Source: an uncultured Roseivirga sp. (GTDB lineage: Bacteria > Bacteroidota > Bacteroidia > Cytophagales > Cyclobacteriaceae). Taken from it: 64,000 nt of DNA. Of the stretch, positions 17,326 through 26,714 are shown in pieces. Positions within the stretch are counted from its first letter, which is position 1. The number at the start of each line of letters is the position of its first letter. A program made the translations under genes and the position numbers. The DNA lies in assembly GCA_947493005.1 (NCBI GenBank), contig CANLOY010000003.1, positions 62,001-126,000 on the forward strand. Direction: 5' to 3'. The notes below the pieces were generated by a model. That model made no database searches. It had not been told where the DNA came from and saw only the letters and a list, made by a program, of their open reading frames with translations.

Positions 17326-18663
17326 CTAAAACTCTCTATACATTCCGTCTAGAAATTGATTTGCTTCATCCTCGTCAAAAGTCAACGTTTCACTATTCCA
17401 ATGAAGCTTCTTATTAGGGAAACGCCCCGCTATTACTCCCAGAAGGATAGTTTCGGTTAACCTTGCAGAATAAGAAAATGGTGCACTGCAAATTCCATTA
17501 CCCAAACAAGCATCCACAAACTGATGGTAGTGTTTTTTACCTTCTTCAGTGTAATTTCTAACGGGTTCACCAATTTCTCCTGATTTTTCAAAAGCAGAGA
17601 TATCCAACTCCTTATACTCTCCTTTTACGATAAGTCTGGGTAGTTCCATAAAGTGAGGTAAAAGAAGTTTTCCTTTTTCACCAATGAACATTGCGCCTTG
17701 ATCTGGCAACTTCTCATTATTAGGGAGTTTTAGGTCCTTATGCTTTTTAGGAGCATTTACACCATCATACCAAACCCACTTAAGTGTTTTTGCAGTATGT
17801 CTGGTGCCAGGAAATTTATATGTTACAGTATTTTCCTCTGGAAAACCAAAGCCTGTTGGCTTTCTACACTTGTTCTTAATTGTAGTAGGAATGTCTAACT
17901 CTAACGCGTTATAAGGAGTATCGAAAATATGAACTCCCATATCTCCTAGAGTACCACAACCGTAATCAAGTACTTTTCTCCAGTTACCAGGATGATAAGC
18001 ACCTTCTTTATATGGACGTTCAGGAGCAGTTCCCAACCACAAATTCCAATCTAGATTTTTCGGTACGGCATCGCTGCCTTCTGGAGCTGGCCCATCGTAC
18101 CCCCAGTTTTTGGGAGACCAGGCTCTTACAGTCTTTACTTTACCAATAATACCGGATCTAATAAGTAAAGTAGCCAGTTTATAATCATAAAATGAATGTA
18201 CCTGAATACCCATTTGTGTGATTAACCTTTTGTCTTTGGCCATCTTATTCATTGCTCTGGCTTCAGAAACATGATGTGTCAACGGTTTTTGACAATAAAC
18301 AGGTTTGTCCATTTCCATGGCCATCATTGAAGCTGGTGCATGGGTATGATCGGGAGTAGATACTACCACTGCATCTACTTCATTTTTCATCTCCTTTAAA
18401 AGTGTTCTGTAATCTGAAAATATTCGAGCGTTAGGATGAAGCTTGTGCGCCACGGCCAACCTATCGGAATCTACATCACATAAAGCAACCACATCTACAG
18501 AATCGTGAGAAGCAATAGCTTTAAGGTCTTCCATACCCATGCCACCTACTCCAATATGAGCTGTTCTCAATCTTTTATGATCAGAATTCATCCACACTGA
18601 AGTTGGTAAAACTGTTGCTGACGACAAAATTGCAGCACTCTTTAGAAATTCTCTTTTATTCAT
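17326..18663 (-). CDS. Gfo/Idh/MocA family oxidoreductase, exported (Tat-like signal)
   Basis: 445 residues. The N-terminus MNKREFLKSAAILSS resembles the short Tat-type leaders of Bacteroidota dehydrogenases, though with one Arg. The Rossmann domain is TAHIGVGGMGMEDL with VVALCDVD. The catalytic EKP-type motif appears as VYCQKPLTHH (Gln replaces Glu). A C-terminal alpha/beta domain has DYGCGTLGDMGVHIFD, typical of this subfamily. Such enzymes oxidise sugar hydroxyls, and relatives beside DUF1080 proteins make 3-keto-glycosides. It begins one base after the stop of the DUF1080 gene upstream, so it is in the same operon. Confidence 0.87.
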   Translation of the reverse strand: MNKREFLKSAAILSSATVLPTSVWMNSDHKRLRTAHIGVGGMGMEDLKAIASHDSVDVVALCDVDSDRLAVAHKLHPNARIFSDYRTLLKEMKNEVDAVVVSTPDHTHAPASMMAMEMDKPVYCQKPLTHHVSEARAMNKMAKDKRLITQMGIQVHSFYDYKLATLLIRSGIIGKVKTVRAWSPKNWGYDGPAPEGSDAVPKNLDWNLWLGTAPERPYKEGAYHPGNWRKVLDYGCGTLGDMGVHIFDTPYNALELDIPTTIKNKCRKPTGFGFPEENTVTYKFPGTRHTAKTLKWVWYDGVNAPKKHKDLKLPNNEKLPDQGAMFIGEKGKLLLPHFMELPRLIVKGEYKELDISAFEKSGEIGEPVRNYTEEGKKHYHQFVDACLGNGICSAPFSYSARLTETILLGVIAGRFPNKKLHWNSETLTFDEDEANQFLDGMYREF

Positions 18664-18664
18664 C

Positions 18665-19381
18665 TTACAACTTCTTGATTTTAATGTTTTTAAACCAAAG
18701 CGGACTATCGTGGTCCTGAAGACCTATATATCCTTTTTTAAATTTACCATAGTTAGGAAAATCCTTCCACTTACCAGCAGCTTTTCGGGCATACCAATCA
18801 TCTGACCATGGTACAAAAGAAAGTACCTTTTTACCATTCAACCAATGTTCAACAAGTTCTGGAGTAAAACGTATTCTAGAAGAATTCCATTCACCTGCAG
18901 GTTTAACAATTTTGACATTGTTGTCAGGAGTGTGCATGGCATAATCCGCTGCAGTTTTTTGCCACTCTTCCAGTTTTGCGTTATTGATCTCTTCCCATTT
19001 TAGATCATCTAAAAGCTGATATTCAGGTGATATTTCGTATGGCCCTCCAAAGCCTTCTTTTAAGTGGTAAAAAATACCACTATTTCCTCCTTCAGGTATT
19101 TTCCATTCAAGGTAGAATTCAAAATTCTCAAACTCTTCAGCCGCATAAATGATATCGTTTCCACCTCTTTTTTCTGATTCAAGTCTCTTCTCAGTGTCAA
19201 AAGTCAGTGCACCATCTTCTATTACCCATTGAGCAGGTAGTTTGTCTCCGTTATAAGCTCTCCATCCATCAGTAGAAGTACCATTAAAAAGGTAAATCCA
19301 ACCATCGTCTTTGTTCTCACTTTTACTAGAACATGAAGATACTATCAATATGATAGTCAGTAATTTAAAAATATACTTCAT
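18665..19381 (-). CDS. DUF1080 / 3-keto-disaccharide hydrolase family lipoprotein
   Basis: 238 residues. A lipobox ends at Cys17 (IVSSCSS). The DUF1080 jelly-roll fold shows as IYLFNGTSTDGWRAYNG, WVIEDGALTF, NFEFYLEWKIPEGGNSGIFYHL, EYQLLDD and the terminal GYIGLQDHDSPLWFKNIKIKKL. The family (Pfam '3-keto-disaccharide hydrolase') includes lyases or hydrolases that split 3-keto-glycosides. The predicted site is the periplasm or outer membrane. It is followed at once by a Gfo/Idh gene and preceded, 38 bp away, by a second DUF1080 gene. Confidence 0.87.
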   Translation of the reverse strand: MKYIFKLLTIILIVSSCSSKSENKDDGWIYLFNGTSTDGWRAYNGDKLPAQWVIEDGALTFDTEKRLESEKRGGNDIIYAAEEFENFEFYLEWKIPEGGNSGIFYHLKEGFGGPYEISPEYQLLDDLKWEEINNAKLEEWQKTAADYAMHTPDNNVKIVKPAGEWNSSRIRFTPELVEHWLNGKKVLSFVPWSDDWYARKAAGKWKDFPNYGKFKKGYIGLQDHDSPLWFKNIKIKKL

Positions 19382-19419
19382 TGTTTTTGTTTCTTTCAGT
19401 AGTGTTTAAGAATTTCCTA

Positions 19420-20040
19420 CTACTTTTCTGTTATTGGAGTAATATTAATGTTTTTCCAGCGTACTTTAATGCCACCGCCATCATGAATTTGTAAGGCAAC
19501 AGCTCCTTTACCAGCTCCAATTTTGTCGTCTTCTATATGAACCATTTGCTGGCCATTTAGCCAGGATGTTACGGATGAACCAACTACTCTGATTTTCATT
19601 GTGTTCCAATCTCCCATTTTCAAGGCCTTATCTTTTTCCGGATCAGGTTTTATCAACCAACCTCTTCCATAAGATTCATAAATACCACCAGTATTGCTTC
19701 CTGGAGGAGCTACTTCAACTTGCCACCCACTCACCTTTGTTCCATCAACGGTAGATCTTATAAAAACACCGCTATTACCATTAGCTTCTTGCAAAAAATC
19801 AAGGGTAAGTTCAAAATCATCATAGTACTCGTCAGTAGACAGGTAACCATACTGAGCCTTAGGTCCGCTTTCACAAACTAACTCTCCATTTTCAACATAC
19901 CATTTCTCCTCTCCATGGTTTACCCAACCATCGAGGTTCTTCCCATTAAACAGGCTGACAGTTTTAGACTGAGAGGTACAACTCAATTGTATTGTTGCTA
20001 CAGCTAATAGCAACAATACCAGTTTATTATTTACACGCAT
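19420..20040 (-). CDS. DUF1080 / 3-keto-disaccharide hydrolase family lipoprotein (second)
   Basis: 206 residues. A lipobox ends at Cys21 (IQLSCTS). Family text: VSLFNGKNLDGWVNHG, WYVENGELVCES, GNSGVFIRS, GWQVEVAPP, MKIRVVGSSVTSWLNGQ and AVALQIHDGGGIKVRWKNI. It is shorter than the downstream paralogue and lacks the extra insert near residue 150. The tandem pair may act on different 3-keto-sugars or form a complex. It begins 4 bp after the end of the first Gfo/Idh gene, so the operon order is oxidase, lyase, lyase, oxidase. Confidence 0.87.
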   Translation of the reverse strand: MRVNNKLVLLLLAVATIQLSCTSQSKTVSLFNGKNLDGWVNHGEEKWYVENGELVCESGPKAQYGYLSTDEYYDDFELTLDFLQEANGNSGVFIRSTVDGTKVSGWQVEVAPPGSNTGGIYESYGRGWLIKPDPEKDKALKMGDWNTMKIRVVGSSVTSWLNGQQMVHIEDDKIGAGKGAVALQIHDGGGIKVRWKNINITPITEK

Positions 20041-20044
20041 ATCT

Positions 20045-21448
20045 TTAGCTTATCACTTTTAATGGAGATGTGTTTTTCCACTCACCCCTAGTGAAATCAG
20101 GGAACTGCTGAGGAGCACCTCCATTGGCAACTGAAGCCTCACTCAAAGGGCTAACTGCACTCCAGAAGCATCCTTCATACAAGTTTTGATCTAATGGTAG
20201 ACCATTTCGCAAACACTCAACAATCCTGTATACCATAAGTCCATCCATTCCTCCATGACCGCTTTCCCTTGTAACACTACTCAAGCGCTTATATAATGGG
20301 TGATCATACTTTTCATAAAGTGCTTGCAGGTGTTCACCTTGAGCCCATCTATGATGGTTCTTTGTTATTCCTTCTACGCCTCCTTCAAGAGCAACTCGGG
20401 TCGGGAATCCAGCTAGTATACCATTAGTTCCTTGTACAAGGTTATGTCTTGAATATGGCCTTGGGCTAGTCTCATCCCATTGTATCATAATGGTTCTACC
20501 CAAATGGGTTTTGACTATCGAAGTATTCAAGTCTCCACCTTTATAATCCAGTTTATTCCATTTATGATCTGCAGGGTAATTCTTCTCAGCATAAAGCTTT
20601 CTTCCCATGGCAGGTGTAGAAAAAGACACAAGTGTCTTAAAGTTATCTTCATTTCTGCCCAGATTCATATATTGGGCAACAGGGCCAAGACCATGTGTAG
20701 GGTATAAATTACCATTTCTGTTGGCATAATGATGTGTTCTCCATGAACCAGTTCCTCTCTTTTGCTCCTCCATTTGAAAACGTAACTCATGGATATAGGC
20801 AGCTTCTGCATGAAGTAGGTCTCCAATAACTCCCTGACGACACATGTTCAAGAACATTAACTCATCTCTACTGTAGTTAACATTCTCCATCATCATACAG
20901 TGTTTCTGAGTAGCTTCAGAAGTATCTACAATCTCCCACATCTCCTCAAGCGTTACAGCTATTGGTACTTCAACAAAAGCATGAGCTCCTTTTTTCATGG
21001 CTTCAATTGCCATTGGGGCATGGTTCTTCCAGTTTGTACAAATAAATACTGCATCAGGCTTAACTTCATCGAGCATCACCTTCCACTTATTCTCATCACC
21101 GTAATAGGTAGCAATATTTTGGTGCTTTTGTCCCTTTCCTGCTTTAAGGCAATAATCAACCTCCCTCTTTACCAAGTCTTCATACAAGTCACAAATAGCA
21201 ACTACTTCAACACCATCCAGTTTAGACAAGAACCTTAAGTGGCTAGGGCCTCTGGCTCCTACTCCAATGGCAGCAACTCTGATTGTTGGTAGTTTTGGAG
21301 CAGCAAAGTCTCCCATATATGTTGACCTCGATGGTCGAGCCTCTTGCTCTGGGCTTGAACAGCTAGGAAGTATCGCAGCAGCTGTAGCTAAACCTGCTGC
21401 CGACATGGATGATTTTTTAAGGAAATTCCTTCTATTAAGATTCTTCAT
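20045..21448 (-). CDS. Gfo/Idh/MocA family oxidoreductase, Tat-exported
   Basis: 467 residues from ATG 21448. An upstream in-frame start adds 26 residues but would bury the leader. The Tat signal is NLNRRNFLKKSS, then a hydrophobic run ending ILPSC, which may also be a lipobox. The Rossmann domain is VAAIGVGARGPSHL with VVAICDLY. The catalytic region is HAFVEVPIAV (Glu-Val-Pro in place of EKP). The C-terminal domain has THGLGPVAQYMNLGRNED, characteristic of the GH109-like branch. That branch includes alpha-N-acetylgalactosaminidases that use bound NAD+, so a direct glycosidase role is an alternative to simple C3 oxidation. It is first gene of the five-gene run. Confidence 0.85.
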   Translation of the reverse strand: MKNLNRRNFLKKSSMSAAGLATAAAILPSCSSPEQEARPSRSTYMGDFAAPKLPTIRVAAIGVGARGPSHLRFLSKLDGVEVVAICDLYEDLVKREVDYCLKAGKGQKHQNIATYYGDENKWKVMLDEVKPDAVFICTNWKNHAPMAIEAMKKGAHAFVEVPIAVTLEEMWEIVDTSEATQKHCMMMENVNYSRDELMFLNMCRQGVIGDLLHAEAAYIHELRFQMEEQKRGTGSWRTHHYANRNGNLYPTHGLGPVAQYMNLGRNEDNFKTLVSFSTPAMGRKLYAEKNYPADHKWNKLDYKGGDLNTSIVKTHLGRTIMIQWDETSPRPYSRHNLVQGTNGILAGFPTRVALEGGVEGITKNHHRWAQGEHLQALYEKYDHPLYKRLSSVTRESGHGGMDGLMVYRIVECLRNGLPLDQNLYEGCFWSAVSPLSEASVANGGAPQQFPDFTRGEWKNTSPLKVIS

Positions 21449-21672
21449 TACGGTTAGTAAAAGGTTTGAAGTGGTTAAGTTAATGATTCGATAGAGAAAA
21501 AAACAAATCACTTCAATTTTATGCATTTAAACGCATCGTGTAGGAACACTTTTTTTATAACCGGTATTTTTTTGATACAGAATTCAGTCTGAAATCTCCA
21601 AAGAGTTTTAATCGGTGCTTATCAAATTAGCTGAATATTAGATGTACACTTTGAGTAAAATAAGAATAGCAA

Positions 21673-22725
21673 TTAATTGATTAAATATCGCAGCCTAGTC
21701 TTTTTAAGTGCTAGTTTGGCTTTTTCTAACAATACTGTATTGCCCAAGCCTGAATAACACCTGAATTTCAAATATATAAGGTTGGGTTCTTTAGGTAAGA
21801 TTTTTTCACAAGTACCAATATATTCCAGTGCCCTTTCATACTCACCTTTTCTGAGAGCCAGGGCAATTTGATAAAGATTGGCAGAATATAAACTCGTCTG
21901 ATCGGTAAGCTCTTGCTGGTTTATTTCAAAACTTACCTCATTCCTACCGTTCTTCTTGTTTGATACATACCTGTCTTCTACATGCATAAGAACAGGAACT
22001 TCTTTACTTTCAAGAAACGGTACGCTCCATCTATTCTTTGAATTAATAATTGCTCGCAATGCTTTCTTATCTGAAGCCTTGTTGACATGATGAAGAATAT
22101 CTACCTCTCCAACACTTCCATCAGGATAAACAATGAAAGTGGCATAGATGTGATTGCTTCCATAAGAGTAACTGGGTTTTACTTGATTGTGTACATATAA
22201 ATGGAAATCTGGGTATATACGTGCTTGAAACTCAGGGTATAGCTTTTTTGAGGCAAAATAGACTGTGTCTCTATCATGCAAAAAAATATCTTCGTAAGAC
22301 AATGGTAGCTTTGCTAAAAAAACACTTTCCCTTAGATAGATATGCTTTACGGAATTGTCAGTTACTCTTCCTTTATCTAGTTCGACAAGTATTAACCGAC
22401 TCTTATCTACAAATTCAACCCTAAACTTTCTATCAAAACCAAAAATCAAAAAATTATTTTTGAGCGCATACTTAGTACCTACCCCGCTTGCTTGGTAATG
22501 ACCAAATATGGTTAATTCATTGTTTCCATTAAATCTCAGTTTGAGATATTCATCTGCTATAATTTCGATATTGTCTGAAACTAACTCATTGGGGCTCATT
22601 GTTCTTACTCTCACCCATGAACCAAGCAAATCATTTTCACTTTGTCCTAAGAGCAGAAAATTAGCCTTAAGAAAGATCATAAAGACAATTAAACTCCAAA
22701 GCAATAGTCTTCCGTTTCGTATCAT
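21673..22725 (-). CDS. Exported protein with TonB-C-like and TPR-like parts
   Basis: 350 residues. A signal peptide or N-terminal anchor spans about residues 5-27. Residues 28-135 are a beta-rich domain of the kind that reports 'lipocalin-like' scores (LLGSWVRVRTM). About 175-260 resemble a TonB C-terminal domain: IYATFIVYPDGSVGEVDILHHV and ALRAIINSKNRWSVPFL. The tail (about 285-350) looks like one or two TPR repeats (IALALRKGEYERALEYI). There is no proline-rich spanner, so it is unlikely to be a working TonB energiser; such domains occur in many Bacteroidota periplasmic proteins. Function unknown. It stands alone between the sugar operon and a permease. Confidence 0.65.
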   Translation of the reverse strand: MIRNGRLLLWSLIVFMIFLKANFLLLGQSENDLLGSWVRVRTMSPNELVSDNIEIIADEYLKLRFNGNNELTIFGHYQASGVGTKYALKNNFLIFGFDRKFRVEFVDKSRLILVELDKGRVTDNSVKHIYLRESVFLAKLPLSYEDIFLHDRDTVYFASKKLYPEFQARIYPDFHLYVHNQVKPSYSYGSNHIYATFIVYPDGSVGEVDILHHVNKASDKKALRAIINSKNRWSVPFLESKEVPVLMHVEDRYVSNKKNGRNEVSFEINQQELTDQTSLYSANLYQIALALRKGEYERALEYIGTCEKILPKEPNLIYLKFRCYSGLGNTVLLEKAKLALKKTRLRYLIN

Positions 22726-22857
22726 TAAATATTAACTTAATTACTCTTTAGGTTCTCAATCATTTTGTGATTATGATTTTGATTAATTTCGTTGATTTAA
22801 ATTTTATTGTGAATGCAAATGTTTGTTTACCCATCCCTCATTAAGCCGAGAATTGTA

Positions 22858-25554
22858 CTATTCATTTCGCAGAAGTGTAGATGGAGCTCTTGTTGTCGCT
22901 TGCCTTATCTGCCAGGCTATTGTTAGGGTACCAATAAAAAGAACTACCAGAAAGCCAGAAAGCCAATCTATTATACCTGTTGGAGCTCTATAATTAAAAC
23001 TTGAGAGCACCTTCTCATTAACTACATAATTTGAAAGCGGGATTGCAATGAGTGCTGATAATCCAATGAGCATTAAAAAGCCTCGGGATAGTAAAAGAGT
23101 TAAGTCTCTTGAATCAGCTCCAAGAACCTTTCTTATCGATATTTCTTTAAGTCTACTTTCTGTTGTGAAGACAGCCATACCCAGCAAGCCAAGCATTGAT
23201 ATAGAAATAGCTAGAAAAGCCAAGAATGAAACTAAGGTGAAAATGTTTTTTTCAGATTCATAAGTCTTCGCTATTTGATCTTTATAAAAATCTGCTTCAA
23301 AAGGGTGGCTATTATCAACTCCATTGTATATCGATTCAAGCTTTTGAACAAATCCGGGTAAATCGTTTGTTTTAAACTTTACTGCTATCAATCCATGGGT
23401 AAAAACAGGCATCCCCTGAACGAAAGCAAAATTCTTATTGGCCATTATCTCATCTCCCTGGCCTGCGTTTAAAGAAGTATTAATGAAATTCTTAACAACA
23501 CCTGTTATTTGAAGCCTATCTCGTACATATCCTTGCACCCAAATAAATTTACCTATTGCTTCTTCAGGACTTCCCAAATTCAAAGTCTGCAATAAATGTT
23601 CATTTACAATAATCTGCTTATTACTTTCTCCTTTTTTAAGAGCCCTTAGAAAACCCGTGCCTGCAATAATTTCAAAGTCATGCATGTTCAAGTATTTTTC
23701 ATCTATGCCATTCCAGAAGAGCATGGCTTTCTGTGATTTATCCTCTGTCAGTGCCCAAGCAAGTTCAGCACCACCAGTCCCCATGGCCATTGATGACCTA
23801 GAGGTTTCTGCTACTTCTGAAACTCTGTTAAACTCGGCTTCAAGTTGATCTCCATAATCGCCTTTGACCTTTACATTAATTATGTTTTCTGTCTCGAAAC
23901 CCAGGTCATAACCAAGTGCATATTTGTATTGCTTATTAACCAGCACAGCACTCATTATTAAACCAATTGAAAGTACAAACTGGAAAACAGTCAGTGCACG
24001 CCTTAAACTAAGTCCTCCAAATAGTTTTACTCTACTGGCATCTTTCAAGACAGTGTTGGCATTTAACTTTGAAAGAAACCAGGCAGGTAAAAAACCAGCA
24101 ACTAGTCCTACACCAATTGTGCAAATTATCAGATATAGTAGCTTTGTAAAATTGATACCCAGTGTAAACATATCATGACCACTGGATCCTGGGTTTGGCA
24201 TATTCAAGAATCCTGGTTTTATCAAATAGAACAGGCCCAAACCTATAATAAAAGCCAAAACAGAAAGCAGTATTGCTTCTATTATAAACTGAGCAAATAA
24301 CTGAAACTGGCTTGCTCCCGTCACTTTGCGTACTCCCACTTCTTTTGACCTTCTAAGTGCTCTTGCCAAAGAGAGATTTGTATAATTGAAACATGCGGAA
24401 AGTAAGACTATTAAGGTCAGACCTATCATGATATACAACTGACGCTGAGAAAATCTTGGGCCTACACGGTTTTGATACTTATCGCTAGAAACAAAAGTGC
24501 TCATATGCTGAAGCTTATGGCTAAGCTTATGCTCTTGATCTGAATTGTATGCAGAAATGATGTCAGACATACTGGTTTCAATACTTTCGAGGTCGGCACC
24601 TTGATTTAAAAGCAGGTATACAAAGCTATTCTGAAAGTGGTTAGGATTTGTTCTAAAGTCAGCTCTCCAACCAGATCCTGTTGCAGGTTGGTCATAGGTT
24701 TTCATAGAAACTAAAGCTTCAAATTCAAGATGAGAATTCAATGGTGGGTCTTCAACAACTCCTACAACTTTGCCTAGAATTGAGCGCGTTTGCCAGCCTC
24801 CAGTACTTTGTATATCAAGCTCTTTACCTATAGGGTTGGCACCGCCAAAAAGTTTAACCGCGGTAGTTTCAGTAAGTACTATGTTGTTCGGTTCAAGAAA
24901 AACAGTTTCTGGATTACCTTGTAGTAATTTAAAAGAGAACACATCGAAGAATGATTCAGTGGCGTAAAAACCGCTAACATTCAGTAGCCCAGCATTTGTC
25001 TTTATATCAGCCGACATACCTGATTTCAATATAACTACCTCTTCGACACCCGGTGATTGTTTCTTAACCTCATTACCTAGAAAGAATGAAGCTGTAGCCA
25101 TATCCAATTCCTGATTGAACATAAATTTGTTAGATGTGACTCTGTAGATTCTTTCAGAATTCTCATGAAAATCATCAAAAGAATTCAACTCTGTAATCAC
25201 TAGTATCATCAAAATAGCCACTGACATGCTTATGGCTAGTCCAATCATATTAATGAATGAGAAAAGGGCATTCTTTTTTAAACTCCTAACGGATGTTTTA
25301 AGGTAATTACTAAACATACTAAGCTGATTAAGTTGTTGATTACTTTGAAGTCTTTTTAATGCCCAGGGTCTTATAAATTGGAGTACATGAAACCAGTAGA
25401 ACAGTTTTCTTTTCCACTTTGGTTTACTTAATAGCTCATCTCTATATTCGGCTAAATCACCAAGAATTTCTTCTAAATATTCAGGTTTACAGCACCACCC
25501 TAGCAAGCGCTCTGAGAAAAGAGATGGTCGTTTATTTCTTTCAAGATTTTTCAA
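22858..25554 (-). CDS. Large FtsX/MacB-type ABC permease with permease-prefix domain
   Basis: 898 residues from TTG 25554. The N-terminal 70 residues are a 'permease prefix' domain (ERLLGWCCKPEYLEEILGDL, then a basic segment). There follow two MacB_PCD + FtsX units: helix 1 near residue 95-120, a periplasmic domain, the FtsX core with RRSKEVGVRKVTGASQFQL, and a second unit ending with LKEISIRKVLGADSRDLTL and C-terminal helices. The ATPase must come from another locus. The layout is typical of Bacteroidota exporters or mechanotransmission permeases, often linked to peptide or lipoprotein handling. It lies 12 bp downstream of its PadR regulator on the same strand. Confidence 0.9.
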   Translation of the reverse strand: MKNLERNKRPSLFSERLLGWCCKPEYLEEILGDLAEYRDELLSKPKWKRKLFYWFHVLQFIRPWALKRLQSNQQLNQLSMFSNYLKTSVRSLKKNALFSFINMIGLAISMSVAILMILVITELNSFDDFHENSERIYRVTSNKFMFNQELDMATASFFLGNEVKKQSPGVEEVVILKSGMSADIKTNAGLLNVSGFYATESFFDVFSFKLLQGNPETVFLEPNNIVLTETTAVKLFGGANPIGKELDIQSTGGWQTRSILGKVVGVVEDPPLNSHLEFEALVSMKTYDQPATGSGWRADFRTNPNHFQNSFVYLLLNQGADLESIETSMSDIISAYNSDQEHKLSHKLQHMSTFVSSDKYQNRVGPRFSQRQLYIMIGLTLIVLLSACFNYTNLSLARALRRSKEVGVRKVTGASQFQLFAQFIIEAILLSVLAFIIGLGLFYLIKPGFLNMPNPGSSGHDMFTLGINFTKLLYLIICTIGVGLVAGFLPAWFLSKLNANTVLKDASRVKLFGGLSLRRALTVFQFVLSIGLIMSAVLVNKQYKYALGYDLGFETENIINVKVKGDYGDQLEAEFNRVSEVAETSRSSMAMGTGGAELAWALTEDKSQKAMLFWNGIDEKYLNMHDFEIIAGTGFLRALKKGESNKQIIVNEHLLQTLNLGSPEEAIGKFIWVQGYVRDRLQITGVVKNFINTSLNAGQGDEIMANKNFAFVQGMPVFTHGLIAVKFKTNDLPGFVQKLESIYNGVDNSHPFEADFYKDQIAKTYESEKNIFTLVSFLAFLAISISMLGLLGMAVFTTESRLKEISIRKVLGADSRDLTLLLSRGFLMLIGLSALIAIPLSNYVVNEKVLSSFNYRAPTGIIDWLSGFLVVLFIGTLTIAWQIRQATTRAPSTLLRNE

Positions 25555-25566
25555 AATGGAAACTAT

Positions 25567-25896
25567 TTATGACCCGACTGCCAATTCTGGAATCTGCATC
25601 CAAAGATTGAGCTTTAAATCTCTGCTTGCCTGTAATGCCTTTTTTCCGGAAGCAGTAATCGTGAATATTCTCTTCCTTCTCCCACCTCTTATTTCTGTAG
25701 CACCACTCATACTTGATTCTATGAGCCCTTTTTTTTCCAGCCTATTAACGGTGCCATGTACTGCTCCGATTGTTATAACTCTTCCAGCTTGCTCCTTTAT
25801 GGCCTGTCTAATAGCAAAACCATAGGCATCATCTTTGAGCATAACAATTAGCAATAGTATCAATTCTTCAAGTTCTCCGAGATGTTGTTTCTCCAT
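25567..25896 (-). CDS. PadR family transcriptional regulator
   Basis: 109 residues. Winged helix-turn-helix of PadR type: LEELILLLIVMLKDDAYGFAI, then the recognition-helix region IGAVHGTVNRLEKKGLIES and the wing GRRKRIFTITASGKKAL. It lacks the long C-terminal dimerisation domain of PadR subfamily 1, so it is a short subfamily-2 type. It is first in a two-gene operon with the large permease, and a perfect palindrome upstream (25943-25959) is a probable operator. Repression of the permease until a signal is present is the usual scheme, inferred here. Confidence 0.88.
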   Translation of the reverse strand: MEKQHLGELEELILLLIVMLKDDAYGFAIRQAIKEQAGRVITIGAVHGTVNRLEKKGLIESSMSGATEIRGGRRKRIFTITASGKKALQASRDLKLNLWMQIPELAVGS

Positions 25897-25942
25897 ATTT
25901 ACTCTATTTAATAGAACTAATATACGAAAGGCTTTTCTATTT

Positions 25943-25959
25943 GTTATACTTTATATAAC
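25943..25959. promoter_or_regulatory. Palindrome upstream of PadR-permease operon
   Basis: GTTATA-CTTTA-TATAAC is a perfect 6-5-6 inverted repeat, 46 bp before the PadR ATG. The same half-site GTTATA recurs upstream of the other PadR gene (30842-30873), which supports an autoregulatory PadR operator. No experiment backs this; the symmetry and the sharing are what is seen. Confidence 0.5.
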
Positions 25960-26026
25960 ATTTAACTAATTTTTATGGCTAAACAACTGATAAAACTTAC
26001 TTAACTTTATCATAAAACGGTCAGCG

Positions 26027-26449
26027 ATGGTTAATAACTCCTCTCTCAATCGGCTACTTTCTTTGAGTCAAAAACTAAGTCCTTGTATTAAAACAGCAGG
26101 CCAACCTTCTTCAGAAAAGCTTTTCTTGATCGAATTTATAATAGCCGATAAGTCCTGGTCTATCTATATTGAAGATGAGTATGGAGATTTTAATGAAGAG
26201 AATCAGTTGCTATCATTTTTCTTAACCCTACGTTCGTTAGAAGACTTTGCCGAATCTGATGATTACCTGTCTTGGTGTAAACAATATCATCTCAACGCTT
26301 CTAATGTTGAATGGCTTAACTATTATCAAGGATTAAGCAAGGAATATCATGAAATTGAAGGTGTGCTAGGTTCCATCAACTCTTTTATTAACCCAATGGA
26401 TTATCAATTAAGATCAGGAGCCTATTATGAATTATTAAAGAATTCCTAG
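26027..26449 (+). CDS. Hypothetical protein, 140 aa
   Basis: No family recognised. The protein is acidic (many Glu/Asp), with a predicted alpha/beta start (LIEFIIADKSWSIYIEDEYGDFN) followed by mainly helical segments rich in Leu, Tyr and Ser. No signal peptide, membrane helix or Cys/His metal motif is seen. The start is ATG with no strong ribosome site. It is divergent from the PadR gene, and the palindrome at 25943 lies 68 bp upstream of this ATG, so a PadR protein could also affect it. Confidence 0.55.
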   Translation: MVNNSSLNRLLSLSQKLSPCIKTAGQPSSEKLFLIEFIIADKSWSIYIEDEYGDFNEENQLLSFFLTLRSLEDFAESDDYLSWCKQYHLNASNVEWLNYYQGLSKEYHEIEGVLGSINSFINPMDYQLRSGAYYELLKNS

Positions 26450-26500
26450 ACTTTAATCCGAACCAACCCTTCCTTATTATTTATAAAGAAAATAAAACTA

Positions 26501-26566
26501 ATGGCAAGATTAGACGAGTTGTCTGATGGTTTTCCTAACTTGCAGGTCGAGCAGGACTCCGAGTAG
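26501..26566 (+). CDS. Possible 21-aa small ORF
   Basis: ATG to TAG gives a 21-residue acidic peptide beginning MARLDELSDGF and ending QVEQDSE, in the 265-bp gap between two hypothetical genes. There is no strong ribosome site and nothing else supports translation. The rest of the gap shows no clear feature. Confidence 0.15.
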   Translation: MARLDELSDGFPNLQVEQDSE

Positions 26567-26714
26567 TTGGCAAGAAAAAGAGATTTAAACTGAGTTTCCA
26601 GATTCTATATAGCAGGATTTGTTACTGCTCAAGACTATCTTTTCTACAAGTCGACAATCTGATTTACGCTTTACAGACATTAATACATAGCCTTAGAACA
26701 TCAAAAAACTATTT

